Assembly (NCBI GenBank): GCA_951230915.1
Contig: OX579639.1
Location: 16,988,001 to 17,052,000 of the forward strand
Reading direction: 5' to 3'
From: Antitrichia curtipendula
Lineage: Eukaryota > Streptophyta > Bryopsida > Hypnales > Leucodontaceae
Length of the DNA: 64,000 bases
Shown: one piece after another, positions 25,201-37,556 of the stretch
Position numbering within the stretch: position 1 is the first letter of the stretch
How the letters are laid out: every line of letters starts with the position of its first letter
Translations under genes and position numbers: made by a program
Notes under the pieces: model-generated
Told to the model about the DNA's origin: nothing
What the model saw: only the letters and a program-made list of their open reading frames with translations
The model's database searches: none

Positions 25201-26364
25201 TCTTCCTAGTAAAATTTACTGAAAATTGTTTCAAGGAGTTTAGCTTCCCTAAAATGCAATCAGCTCTTAAAGGGTTGCTTTAACAGCCTTCTATTCTACT
25301 GATGATAAAACCCTATTCTTCCCTTCCATGATCGTCGCATTTGGTAAATTAGTGCACTTATGGGCGCCCAAAATTGCAACTTTCATCTGCACAAAGGTCT
25401 ACGACTGACATAGGTTTGCATTTCAAGTTGCGCACCTTGAAAAATACCCCAAGTTGTGGAAATCCACCAATTTAGCAAAATTGATGTTCATTGCTACAGT
25501 CTGATTGTCATTTGGAATGGGATCATATTGTCATAATGCTAAGTCCAGTTTTCAAAGTAGATTTGTCACCATTCCATTGGATAGTCAGAAAAGTGTTATC
25601 ATTCATAATGCAACCCTCTTTCTACACCCTTAGATTTGCAAAAAGTACAGATATGAACGGTTGTGATGAACTATTACACTTGACATTATATCCTATAATG
25701 TTCTCAAAGCCTCCCAACTCTCAAGCATTATCTAATCCATCATCTCTAGAATCCATTTTTGTAGTGATGGAAGTCACTCATTAGATAAGGAGAAGTTATT
25801 TCACACAGGTCTACTTTAGTGTTATTGTATCCCTTTTCTGGACACTTGGTAGAGCACAATTCCACAAGGTTCAACCATTGAGGTTGCGCAGGTAGGCCGA
25901 TTAAAGCAAAACCTCGTTCCTCGAAAAGAACCTCACTTGCCTTTTTTTGGCTTACCCACAAAGTAGAACAATTTTTATAAGGTACACCCAAATGTGCCAC
26001 TGACCTTAAAATGCCATCTATACTATGTGTACATTTCCAAAATCAATTCTGTACCTATAAGGAAGAAACGCTTTTAGAACCAAACTTTGTTCCTTAATAA
26101 CTTTTGCATACAGTATCCAAATGTCATGTTCTTTGGTGCATTGCAACCTCCTTTCACTTCCCAACAACAAAAAAATATGAAAATTTGACCAATCTAATAA
26201 TAGTAACTAGGCTCAGTAGCAAAAAATGGCGATTTTGGGTGTAACCACCTTACATGGTTACGCTTGTAGTGTTTGAGTATCTAACCCAAATGTAATGTAC
26301 TTGCAAAGGGATACTCACTAATTGCAAACACCTTGAATCTCCACTATAGGTACGTCACTGTCTT
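22203..26364. other. VPS34 3' flank and intergenic sequence
   Basis: The first several hundred bases are likely VPS34 3' UTR. The rest has no supported gene. A fragment of the TTAA-type element is seen at about 24805-24860 (CATCGGACAAAAAACATCCTC then TTTAAGGGTTAA). Confidence 0.5.
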
Positions 26365-26816
26365 TTAACCCTTAAACGACAGGCCGGTCACCATGGAAAT
26401 CATCTGTTTTGATACCGTGTGAATTGTTAGCTTAAAAAAATGCAGAAGCCCTTGTTGGAAGTCAAGCTAAGGTAACTCTGCCTATGACAGGCATAATTTT
26501 GGACCAACCTAATATAGGCCAAAAACTTCATGATCAATACATTTCACAAGACACATATATTACTCATGAAGTTTTCACAAGACACATATATTACTCATGA
26601 AGTTTTCACAAGACACATATATTACTCATGAAGTTTTGGGCTTGCATTAGGGTGGTCCAAAGTTGGCCTGTCATAGGTAGAGTTAGCTTATTGTAGAAGA
26701 CCTTCTGTTTTTCACATAAACTTTGGAGGATGAATAGTTGCACTTCTGTCGTACATAGATAGATTCTTTATCATTCATCAGTCAAAAAACATCCTCCGTG
26801 TCATCTCATGGGTTAA
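26365..26816. mobile_element. TTAA-bounded MITE (452 bp) containing a second nested foldback
   Basis: It starts TTAACCCTTAAACGAC and ends TCATGGGTTAA. Outer parts match the short copy at 62614-62860 (for example TTGGAAGTCAA, GAAGACC, GGATGAATAGTTGCACTTCT), so the middle 26473-26695 is an extra insertion. That inner piece has its own inverted ends TAACTCTGCCTATGACAGGC and GCCTGTCATAGGTAGAGTTA and contains three perfect 31-bp tandem units. Confidence 0.75.
26545..26637. repeat. Minisatellite, three perfect 31-bp units
   Basis: The unit begins CACAAGACACATATATTACT and ends CATGAAGTTTT; three identical copies fill 93 bases. A single inverted, diverged copy (AAAACTTCATGA...) lies just upstream, so this is a multiplied right arm of the nested foldback element. 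Confidence 0.9.
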
Positions 26817-28150
26817 ACTCCTTTGTTGTGAAAATAGTCGAAGAGCAAACTATCCAAAACCAAAGCTTGGGTTTGCTTGGGTTTCTATAAGTAACGTGTC
26901 AATTGTGGGTTTCAGACCTTCTTGAATGAGATGCATTCCACAAAAAAAGCTTTAAAGGCAAATTGAAGGATGCCCATGTAGTATTATTGGTGTAGATCCC
27001 ATTGAAGTATTCATTTTTCAATTTCTTTTCCATCTCCCCAACTTGGGTGATAATACCATATTGAATTGATATATGTCACAATAGGGCTTGTTGAAGAAAG
27101 GAGGAGTGTTAATATGTGAGTATAGAATCTATGAGCTCATGAGTCTAGGAGTCTATATTATAGACATCTTCTATGGTTATAGCTATTTTATTATAGGTAT
27201 GTTATAGACTCTTTCCATGTTATAAACTCTGTCAATAATGCAATTATTGCATCTTTTAAGTACATTGCGTGAAGAAATGTCACTTTCCAACCCAAATGTT
27301 GTGGATTTTCAAAGGGGGTCCACGTGGCAACATCCCATTCATTGTTAATTTTTCCAAAAGGGGTACAAACTGTCACTTGGTGACCCACCCATCCGGTCAC
27401 CTGCCACATGGCCAACCAATCAATTAGCCCCCCTCCCTTCCTTTGTATTTTTATTAGGCAATTTTCCCACCATTCAATATGGATTATTTCATTTGCACAT
27501 CTCCACATCCGTAGTCTGTATATGTATCTTGTATTCCTTATCTGTATCCACAATCCATGTGCGTGTGTATATATATATATATACAACATCCAAGATTGTT
27601 TCTGATCAACAATGGATGTTTTTTGAAGATCAACGGCATCGGAGAAGGGGGAAATTTTTTCTTGAGAAAAATCAATGGCTCTCGATTTTTCCAAAGAAAG
27701 GGGGGAGGAGAAAACACATGTTTGCATCTTTTTGGTACATTGTGTACCTATAATAACTATAGATATTAGTACTATGTTTGCATCTTTTGGGTACATTGTG
27801 TACCTAAACCCAAATTCTCAAAAAAATCCAAATAACCCCTATAAGACCAATTAAATCCTAACAAACAAGAGAAATGGTAGCTAGGTTGAATTAATCCCCT
27901 CATTGCCCCATGGTTTATCCCTACGGAAAAACATTGAAATTTTTTATTTGCAGAAAATGATAAAATTTGAAAATTTTGAATTCATATTTGCAATCAGAGG
28001 CCCAAAATTAGTTTAGGGAGGTGAATAAAAACAACAAAACGCGGCACAAAATAGGGGGCAATTTTTTACGCTTACCCTTCCTTGGCTAGGTCGGGCAATG
28101 AGCCGGGGGCAATCGACAAATGGCAGCGTGACCCAGAACCGCACGATCCC
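26817..28150. other. Intergenic sequence upstream of FREE1
   Basis: No gene is supported. The phrase TTTGCATCTTTTGGGTACATT occurs near 27720 and 27775 and in a diverged form near 27247, suggesting repeat ends. A short (TA)n run lies at about 27567-27582. The ORFs at 27191-27796 overlap on both strands and have no recognisable domain. Confidence 0.45.
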
Positions 28151-28192
28151 CTGAACCGGATGGTGTTGAGACCCGGCCGCAGCACCTGGGAC

Positions 28193-28200
28193 TATATAAA
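28193..28200 (+). promoter_or_regulatory. Candidate TATA box of FREE1
   Basis: TATATAAA lies about 690 bases upstream of the FREE1 ATG. A plausible 5' UTR exon follows (about 28230-28409, ending TTCCTG before GTAATT), then a leader intron whose acceptor may be TTTGCAG ending at 28725. The leader intron is an inference from splice-like signals and the lack of coding content. Confidence 0.5.
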
Positions 28201-28884
28201 GTCGGCAGGCCTTGGGACGAAAGCATACCGAAGGAAGACGACGGATGCGTCAGTCGCACAAGGCTCTTCGAGCGCACCGCGCCAGGCATCATAATCAATT
28301 CAGCAACCATCGCCAATTCATTTCGTGGCTCTTCAATTCGGGATCGCTTCAAGATTCACCGGAGTCCTATTGCATTGCTGCAGAGCCGCAGGTTTCCGCA
28401 AATTTCCTGGTAATTCACACGAACCCTCTTGGATAGTGATTCATGTCGCGTTTGTTTCCGCCTCGTCCTTTTCCTGCTTCGCTATACATCACCCGCAGTT
28501 TTTAATTTAGGTGAGACGGTGTGTGGATTGCTTTTCGTGGCGGATTTGGCTGTGGATGAGTTTTAGGGTTTCCCTGAAAGTGTGCGTGGGGTGGGTGGGG
28601 AGATTCTCCCGCGATCGATCGTGAATTGGGGCAGTTTAGGGTCGGTTGCGTGATGGAGATTGCGTGCCTATCATGGATTTCGTGAATTGGTCGGTGTCTT
28701 GATTGATGGTTTCCAGTGTTTGCAGGTTGGGCTAGTAATTGGTGACGGATTCCGTCGGGGGAGGGATTCAAATTGGTCGATTTTGCGCTGGAGGAAGGTT
28801 GTTCGTGATCGTGAATTGTGAAAGCGGAGGGCGGGATTCGTGGTATCCAGTGAAGGTTTTAGAAATCAGGGTAGTGGAGGAGCG

Positions 28885-31800
28885 ATGCAGCAGGCGGGGA
28901 GTTATGGCGGAGGGTATGCGACCCCTGCGCCTCAGAACTACGCTTCCGCAGCTCTGCCTTCATATGCGATGGGCGAATTGAACTCTTACGGGGCTCCATC
29001 GGTCCAGGGTTATGGGCGGCAGCCTCAGGAGCCTGTGTACATGTCTCAACAGTCTGGCTATCCGGCTCACGAGCCTTCTTCTAACAACCCTAATTCTTCC
29101 TACGCGCCTTCACAACCAGGTTACGCGCCATCCTATGAACCTGCGGTGGCCTCGTATAGCCCAACCGCTCCGTCTTCCGAGTACTACGGGAGATCAACCC
29201 CGCCTTCTTCGACTCCCCCGACGCAGGCTCCGTCGTACTTGACCTCGTCGTACTCTTACAACGACGGAGGGTACGCAGGGCTGCAGAGCTACGGGAGCGG
29301 AGGGTCGCAAGCTGGGGCGGCTGCAGGGGTGCCAACGCCGACTCAGGGGTACCAGCAGCAAGGGGGGTACGATCAAAGCGGGTACAGAAGAGTCGAGTAT
29401 GAGCGAGAAGGATATGGATCGCAGGCTGGTGTTGGCGAAGGTCGGGGATACGAGCACGACGGAGGCGCTGCTTACAGCAATGCCAGCAACACTTCCAACG
29501 ACGATGGTGGGTATGGGGAGGTTTATGCGTACGATGGAGGGCAGGCCGGGGAGCCCTATGGCGCCCGCGGGACAGGCGGAAGTGCTTGGAATTCTGGTAG
29601 CGTTGCTGAGTCTGGAGGGAGCTTCGGAGGTTCGGGGGGAGCCAAAGTGGCGAGAGCTGTTCCGAAGGCGGACAGCGACAGCACGGGCGGTGGAATTCAG
29701 AAGTACCGCGTGAAGATGCTTCCGGATGCGAGCTCGTCCAGTTCGAAGGATGTCATTTGTCAGGTGCGGATCACAGCACAAGAGATTGCAGCTTTGTTTT
29801 TCGATCTGCAGAATTATACTTCTGATTGATTTTCAATCTTCACTGATGAATTGTGTCAACGCACGAGTGATAGCTTGCCCACCAGAGTCTAGCTTGAGGA
29901 CAATAAGTTAAGGCGAATAGCATGTTTTCTAATTTCTCTGGATAGGGTGTGCTTGGTGTTTTCACTTATGAGAATCTTCGTGGGCGCTCCAAGTATTTAT
30001 CTTCAGTCTTGAGTCATCGTGCACTAGATTAGTTTGCATTTTTTCGATGTTCAATAGAGTGTCAAGGAATACGAGTCTAGGTGGTGAGGATGTGCCTAAG
30101 TGATTCTGTGTGCGCATGGAGATGTGTACAGATAGGGCTTGATGGAGTCCGCATGTTGGATCCGAGCACGAGTAAAACATTACGCATATACCCATTGGAG
30201 ACGATAACTCGTTGGGAGGTAACTCGTTTTCTAATATCCCAGCTCAATCCAACTTGTGTTTGTAATATCACAAGGACTGCACAATGTCGTCACTGTCTTG
30301 AGGGTATCGTGAGTGTACTATTTTATTGCCGGTTGTCTGATGCCATGTGACGTGGGAAACAGGTGTATGAGCCTGCGATCTTTACGTTTTGGGCGAAGAG
30401 TGCGGTGGATGTGGAGCAGCGTTGCATTCGACTGCAGTCCAGCTCATACACGGCGGGTGCCATTCTGGACACGATCACTGCTGCTTGTGTTCAGGTTCGT
30501 GGTCTGTGGATTCCGCGTTGTTGCGGTTGCTTGTCTGGGGAGACTGTCGAATCTTTGTCGTCACCATGCTTTTCAGTTTATTTATCGTAACAAGGGTACT
30601 GTCGATGCTGAGTTTGGGTTCAAGAATTGCCAATGATCTTTGGGTGAAGTTTGACAGTGATCGGGCATGGTGTGGTTGAGCAGCTGTGTGAGATGGTTGG
30701 CAAAGATGGACCGGAAAAGTCCTCCGCTGGAAGCAGCATACCTTCAGATACAAGTGCCGCGCGAAAGAGTTCCATAGCAGACTGGGTTTCGCTTCGCCCT
30801 CGAGTGCCGAGTGAGGAGGAGAAGCATCACTGGGTAAGTTACCTCGTCCCTTGACATGCACGTGCCTCAGGTTTTGGTAGATTGTGTAGTCGTTCAGAAT
30901 TCTGTCTCTTTTCAGCAACGAATGGATAGAGAATTCTCACGAGGTTGGGTTACCTGCCCTCTTATTCTTGTTGTCGTATTGCAGGTACCAGATGAAGTAG
31001 CGACGAAGTGCAGCAACTGTGATTCGGATTTTTCTGTTATCATCCGGAGGGTATGTGTTTGCATTTATTTTCTGCGATGCGTGGTGACGGTTAGAGTCTT
31101 AATGTGACAGTTTGTGCTTCTTTGAGGCTCTGAATGTCTTTTGTGGAGCATAATGTTGGAGTGAACTTGAGAAATAAGCATGGGGTAATGGAATAACTTA
31201 TTGTCGGAAGTCAGGGCTTTCAGATCTGTGGCTTTCGCTATTTTGAGGAATGATGCGTGGCCTTGAATTTTACGTGACTAGTTGAGTGAACTGTATATTT
31301 TCCGGACATTGTTGTTGTTTTATCCTGATTTATGGTGTGGTTGGAACAGCATCATTGTAGGAATTGTGGAGACGTATTCTGCGACTGGTGCACAAAAGGG
31401 AGGACTCCATTGACGGCAGACGAAGGTGCTCAGACTGTGCGAGTGTGCGATCGGTGTTTGGTAAGTTCTTCGAGACCTTGGAGTGTGCATGTCCTTTGAG
31501 GGACAAGAACGATGGAGAGGATACGTATATAAGTTAAGTCGTCTGCTATTGGAGTTCTGTTGTTGTGAAGGTGTGGATTGGAGGACGATTTCATTGGATC
31601 TGAGCCCGTATGTTCGCCGTCATGGAGGTGAACGTTAAGTGTGCTTCTGGTGGATGGTATTCGCAGGCTGAGGTGACACAGAGATTGTCGAACGCCAAGG
31701 ATGTCAGCAAAGTGGCCCCTGTGCGTACCCACCAAGACTTGGCGAAGAAGTTGCAGGTAATTGACCACTACCAGTATTCACGTCGATGTGCAATTGCAGC

Positions 31801-32397
31801 CGTTTCTTTTGACAGCGTGATATCATGAGGGAAAATGGCACATGGTAGTTCTTTGACAGCAGAGTGAGAGATCATTCCAATTGCCAACTGTTGGATTGTC
31901 CGAAATGTACAGGAAGAGCTGGAGAGGAACGCGGGAAGAAGAGAGAGCGGCGGCAGCAAAGTAGAGAGCGGAAGTAGTGGAAACAAGGGGTCCAGGACAT
32001 CCGTGCTCAACTGCAGCAAGTGTGGGAACATATCCCTGGTGCCAGGCGGGAACTCACGCTGTCCAGCTTGCGGTACCGAATCTCCCTCGAATCAAGATCA
32101 AGGGAGCAGCTATGGTTCTGGTGCAACGCAGGGCTCTGGTCCGAGAATGCGGGAAGTGGCTTGCCCGACCTGCACCGTTCATCTGCAGGTCTTTCTCTCT
32201 CTCACTCTTATTACTAACTTCGTTAATTCTAGTGAAACCATTTTGGATGCACCATGTTGATAAGATATCCGAGTGCTTCTTTGAAGTCAGAATGTCTGAC
32301 TTCATTTCTGTGTGATGGACAGGTTCAAGTGCCAAGCTCCGGGACAGAAACTGTTGAATGCGGAGTGTGTCAGCATCCATTCCTTGTGAGCGCTTGA
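28885..32397 (+). CDS. FREE1: FYVE-domain ESCRT component FREE1/FYVE1
   Basis: FREE1 binds PI3P on endosomes, recruits ESCRT-I and drives sorting of ubiquitinated cargo into multivesicular bodies. Exons: 28885-29763, 30132-30218, 30363-30494, 30684-30833, 30985-31050, 31350-31460, 31667-31756, 31913-32188, 32323-32397, all phase 0 with GT-AG junctions (621 aa). The start MQQ matches the family; the longer frame upstream begins with GTG. Residues 1-270 are disordered, rich in Gly, Ser, Tyr and Pro, and contain a PTAP late-domain motif at 93-96. A conserved PH-like segment (about 275-370) starts with QKYRVKMLPD and IGLDGVRMLDP. The FYVE domain (about 415-485) has WVPDE, then RRHHCRNCGD. The C-terminus has an extra Cys-x2-Cys pair set (539/542 and 555/558) before the conserved set (589/592 and 610/613). 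Confidence 0.95.
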
Positions 32398-34353
32398 TTA
32401 GAACTTCGGATGGTAGGTGTTGTCTTCGAAAGTGATCTCAATTCTTTTGAATGCGGAGGGGTTCTCATGGTGGAAAATTTGTACAGAATTAGTACTCATA
32501 ATTTCATTATATTCCCTCCATGGGCATCCTTTTTGGATCAGAGTCCGAGTTTCTGGTCGCTCTTGCTCTTTCCTTCCTAAAATGATCGCATCTTAGTTCA
32601 GTCAAAGTATGTGACGCTCACCACCATGAGGAGTTTGGCATCCTTTCTAGATAAGGTAATTGATGAGGGAGAACCTTTTCCCTACTTCACCGTTGGTCGA
32701 GTTACAGCTTGTGCTGTGACGGAGGATTTTGGTGTTCAAAACCTTTCCTTGTGCTGATTACTGAATATGGTGAATTAGTTTACCGCATGACTGGGTACTC
32801 GGGACGTGAAGGATGTGCGGAATGCAGCGGCCAGTTGATGTGGTCGCAGAGATTGTCCGACCCAGGTTGTTTTGGTATCTTGTTTTTCACGATTTGTTCG
32901 CATTAGACTATCGTAGCTGTGGCCACGGATGAAAAATGTAGCATATTGATGCAATAAAATCAGTTTGGAGCGGAGTTCAATGTCTGGAGAATTTGTGATC
33001 CCAGCCACGATGTGTGTTGCCGGTGCACTCTGAATCGTTAGCAGACATGGTGGCCGTACTCAAGCCTTATGAGAGTTGATCACTTTTTTCTCTGTCCTGT
33101 CTACTGATTCTACACTTCTCACATCAGCTTCGAAGGTAACCGATGCTTGCACAATTCGTGAAGTCCTTCATTCCTCAAAGACATAGTGCCAGCGTTGAAC
33201 CTCCCTCATCGAAGTATCCAGGGGAAACCAAGTATAGAGTAGAAACTTGTGGTGCGCTTCAACACGTGTACGTTCCCTGAAATGAGAATGGCATTTTGAA
33301 ACATTCAACAATCAAGAGGAATTGAGTATCCCGGACAATAAGTCTGCATGAAATTCGCAGATGGTAAGTGTGAACGGTACAGATGAGTTTCCCTTCCCAA
33401 TTGAAGTGCAAACACTACATGAGTCCGCAAGGTTTATCAAACCTCACATTCATAATGCATAGCGGTTTGATTTGTAATGAAACTTAAACATTAAAGTACT
33501 ACATGTTTGATTATGCTCATTGTTGAGCCATTTTTTAGATTGCCGATTTGGCTGGTCATAATTGGCTAAGCCCGCCGATTCAGTGACCGTATATCATACA
33601 CCATATTTAGAATCAAACATACACACTATTTTAACGCCCAAGAAGCTACACACGGCAGTGCCGATTCTACTGCAGCTCATCAGCAACCTCACCGTACTAC
33701 CAAATTGGCACTGCCCTGCAGCTTCTCTAGTACAGTAGCAACACCCATAACCATTAATTTAAGGGTTTGGGACATGATGTCTACTAATACACATCCAACA
33801 AATTATTGGACCCTACTACCAAGAGAAAAATAATTCCTATGCACTTCCAAATGTATTTAGACAATATGAGAACAAATTATAAATTTTTAAAGAGCCGACT
33901 ATACATGCACCCAATACCAACACTAGGGTCTAATATTCAAAAGTAGTACATTCTTGTAATCTCATCTATTCACTACCTTAGAGTTTTCAAGATTTTAAAG
34001 GTGACAGTTATAGATACAATGTCGGTTATGGGTGATGTTACCTTATCTTCTAAGTGAAAGAACTAGTCGTTGGATCTACAACAATCATTGAACATACATA
34101 CACACATGAGAGACATCACTATTAAAGTTGAAAAAGTGAACTATCATGTAAAAAAAGATGATAATGTATTGTAGTCTTTGGGAAAAAGAAAACCAAGCAA
34201 CAAGAGACTTCATCAAGAATTTCATGGCATGTGAGTATGGTGCTACATTGACTTCAAAACAACATTTTGTTACATTAATGTGGGAAATAATGTCAAAGTG
34301 ATATCAAGTTAATAGGTGTTGGATTAATGCAAGCTTAACTCTATAAAGGATTA
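32398..34353. other. FREE1 3' flank and intergenic sequence
   Basis: The proximal part is probably the 3' UTR. From about 33400 the sequence becomes AT-rich with no supported gene or bounded repeat. Confidence 0.5.
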
Positions 34354-34674
34354 TCATTCTAATGCTAAATTAGCACCCACAAGATGCACATCTAGGTGTG
34401 CCTTTAATTTCTTTACATCAGCTGGGATGCCACTCTTACCACACACTCTACAATCATAAGTCTTTTCCCCCACAGTAGGAAATATACCATGCTCCTCAAA
34501 AGAAGTATAAAGCTCCAATTTCTCCAACCGACGGTGCATCTTCCCTGTATAATGGTCATTGAGAGATCCTTCTGAATTTGGTATAGTGCACTTACAAAGC
34601 AAGCACTTGTGCTTGTTTGGATCTTCCACACCAGCTTCCCTCAATAGTTGTATTTGATCTTCTTTGCCTTGGAT
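34354..34674 (-). CDS. Terminal exon of a two-zinc-finger protein, family unknown
   Basis: The exon appears to start after an acceptor (GTGTAG) at 34675 and ends at a TGA (34354-34356), encoding 106 residues in frame. An in-frame stop overlaps the acceptor and there is no suitable ATG near the start, so an upstream exon is required if the gene is real. Two zinc-binding patterns are clear: CLLC, 13 residues, then HYTGKMH (a U1-type finger); and CRVC, 14 residues, then HLDVH. I do not recognise a specific family; the first finger resembles those of RNA-binding U1-like or Luc7-like proteins. No upstream exon could be placed. It may be a gene fragment. Confidence 0.5.
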   Translation of the reverse strand: MQGKEDQIQLLREAGVEDPNKHKCLLCKCTIPNSEGSLNDHYTGKMHRRLEKLELYTSFEEHGIFPTVGEKTYDCRVCGKSGIPADVKKLKAHLDVHLVGANLALE

Positions 34675-36689
34675 CTACACTTCTTCCGCATCCTGTACAC
34701 CAAAATCTAAAATATGAATAAGAATACTATTAAAATATACATGACAATACATTAATGGAGGATGTAATATCCTTATGTGTTATTTTCTATAGAAAAATCT
34801 AAATATTGTATTAAATGACTACACACAAGAGACAATGAATCCTAAGGTTCTTTCATGCTGAAGACCCAAGATTGCTTAAAAATATTCTTCTTAAAAGCAA
34901 GGCTAAAATCTGCATTTATAAAGAAGCATGAGACATATTGTGGCTCGCATAGAAATGCTTCTCTGTGGTATGCTGAGAAAGCTAAAAATTTAGGAAATCA
35001 AGTTTGAAACCTGGAATTAACTGATTGATTCAAGCGAGGATTTCGAGACTAAGTGCATTTGTTGCACACTTGCTGTGGAAATTTTGCAGTTACAGTATTA
35101 GAATTTAATAGAAATCAATCAATAAAATTTGAAGCCTAGTTGGAATTTATTGACGTCAGTGAGCACTCCAAGCTTTGCATATGTGGCACTAACTGTGGCA
35201 TGCTGCTAGCTTTTAGATAAGCATTTAGGAATCCTGGAACTAATGGATATAGTTACGAGAGTACATCGAAGTCTACATCACTGGCGATCAATCAATCGGA
35301 ACTATGACATCCATCTATTAGAATTAAACAAAGAAATAAATCGGTCTATCCACTGAAGTTTGGATCTTTTTAATCGACCAATGTTAGCTCGGCAGTTAGC
35401 TCGGCAATCGATCGGGCTTTTACATCTGTTCCAATCTACCCATCCAAACTGGGCATTTTACTAATCCATGCATGCAATTACAAGCTGCTACAAAAAGAAT
35501 GAATCGAAAAAAGCAATCCAATTTGAAACCTGGAAGTGATCACGAGGTACGTAATGAATCAATGAATGGCAATCTATTTGTCAAAAGAATCCAAACTGGA
35601 ATTGGATTGCCAAACCTGGAATTCTGAAAAGCAATCCAATTTGATCGCCATTCAATTGCAAGCATGAATCCAAACTGGAATTGAATGGCGGTCAAATTCA
35701 CTGATTCATTCTTTTTGGATTCATGCCTAAGACCGCCATTGAATTTCAGGTTTCAAATTGTATAGCTAGACGTACGTAATGACGACTCCAAGGCTTGAAT
35801 TGAATCAGTGAATGGCAATCTATTTATCAAATGAATTCAAACTGTTGTAAACCTTGAATTGATGTGAGGACGTACCTCGATGTCTTGTTGCAGCAAATTA
35901 AACACGCGCCTGCAAGTTTGATCAATCCTTAATTGTAGTGTGAAGGTTGCGCTTCTTTTATGGAAGCCTGTTCATCACGCAAGCATCCAAAGAAATCAGT
36001 AACACAATATTCAATACACTACCAGTTTTCCAGTTGCCAAAAATAAGAACCTCAAGCGACAACGACAGCCGGTGCAGATTTAAGTTTAGTTCAATTCCAC
36101 AAATTGTTACCATTTTAAACCGGAAACCACCAAAATTTCTTGGAAAGAAAAATGGCCAGCACAAATCGAAACCCAAGTTCTGCAGAATTTCTTACAGCAA
36201 TGGCTGTCACGAAGATGTAAAACTGGAGCAATTTAGAGCTTCCTTTTTGAACCTGTTACACCCAAAATCCAATACACGACACCAAGGATCAATTCAAATC
36301 AACTTGGAATCCAATACACAACACTCACATTCATTCGACATTCACATTTAAACAAAAACTAAACAATGTTGCCGTTCAATTGTGTTCAAGAGCTTAGGCT
36401 AGCTCCTTAAGGTCAGATCAACTCAACATTAAGATTTGAACAGCAATCTTCAGTTCCCAGCCTTCACACGAATGGAATTTCAATACGTGTCGTGAACCAA
36501 GTGTTAATTCTCACTTCAAAACAACGACAGTGAAATCGGTAGCAAAGAGTTCGGGTAAATGAAGCCCTATATATATTCTATAAATTTACCTACATAGCTA
36601 TCAAGTAATACAAGCTTGAACGCACGTGATCCATGAACACCTTATGTAGTGCTCCCCCCGGGTTGTCAATTTTATAATTTTAGTTTTTA
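34675..36689. other. Intergenic sequence with local inverted and direct repeats
   Basis: Direct repeats of AATGGCAATCTATTT (about 35565 and 35812) flank an imperfect palindrome (about 35670-35760: TTGAATGGCGGTC ... GACCGCCATTGAA). Upstream exons of the zinc-finger gene could lie here but none is recognisable. The ORF at 35947-36351 shows no domain. Confidence 0.4.
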
Positions 36690-37397
36690 ATTATTGTTAA
36701 AGGATTTGAAATTGATTTTTTAGATTTATATATACAAGGAAAATTTGAATCATTCCATTTTGATTAATGAAATGAAAGTTATGAAGAGTTTAGGCTGCGG
36801 GTAGTTTGCAAGTAGTTATGGAATCTCTACTTTAAGATAAACTTTGAAGTCCTTTATTGAACTCAATTTTCAATATTTTTTGAAAAAAATAAAAAAAATA
36901 GGGTTCAGATTTTGTATTACAACATTACAACCATTGGGATTGGCAATTTTCAATTCCACAACGAAATTCTTAACAATTTAGTATTTTGAATCATTTTCTA
37001 CTTCTTTCTACTGACTATTTTATCCTATATGTTGTAAAATTCCAAATGATCTAAGAATTTTCAAGCATGTAGCCAACTTTCCTTGAAGAATGAACAAAAA
37101 GAATTACAAACATTCTGGACATTTTTTCATACAAGTGTGACCTTGTAAAGTGCAACTATTCGTTTTTTTGTAGGGCCCCCTCCCCAAAAATTGTCACTTC
37201 AAATGCTAATATCTTGCAATCTACATGGTAGAAATTTTTGAAATGTTTTCCACATCTTCTCAATCTAAAGTACTACAAGATCCTATGGTTACATTTGTCT
37301 AAAAATGTTACTTTTTCTATATTTTGGTACTTGTACTTGAAATGGTAGTTTTGGAGTGTTTTTGGTGAAAACATAGTAAAAAACGTTTAGGGATTAA
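36690..37397. mobile_element. Truncated TTAA-family element, copy C
   Basis: It aligns with the 3' three quarters of the elements at 4327 and 5797 (same order of GATTTTTTAGATTTATATAT, TTACAACATTACAACCATTG, TTGCAATCTACATGG) and ends with a mutated terminus GTTTAGGGATTAA. The 5' end is missing. Confidence 0.7.
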
Positions 37398-37556
37398 AAT
37401 AATTTTCTAAAAAAATAATTTCAAAAATATTACCAAACTCCATAATTTTCATGCCATAGGTCCAAATGCCAAAAAATCAAGCCCATGTACCTTTTCTTGC
37501 CGAGAATTTTCTGAGGGTATCAAGAATGTGATTGGAAGACGCACGGTTGTTAGTAA

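Noticed and set aside
26545..26637. CRISPR-like array
   Set aside because: The repeats are directly adjacent with no spacers, in a eukaryotic MITE.
28840..28884. FREE1 start upstream at 28840
   Set aside because: It would need GTG; the ATG at 28885 gives the MQQ start known for the family.
30475..30918. 147-aa minus-strand ORF
   Set aside because: Antisense to FREE1 exons 3 and 4 and their introns.
35947..36351. 134-aa plus-strand ORF
   Set aside because: No domain, no homologous feel, low-complexity AT-rich context.
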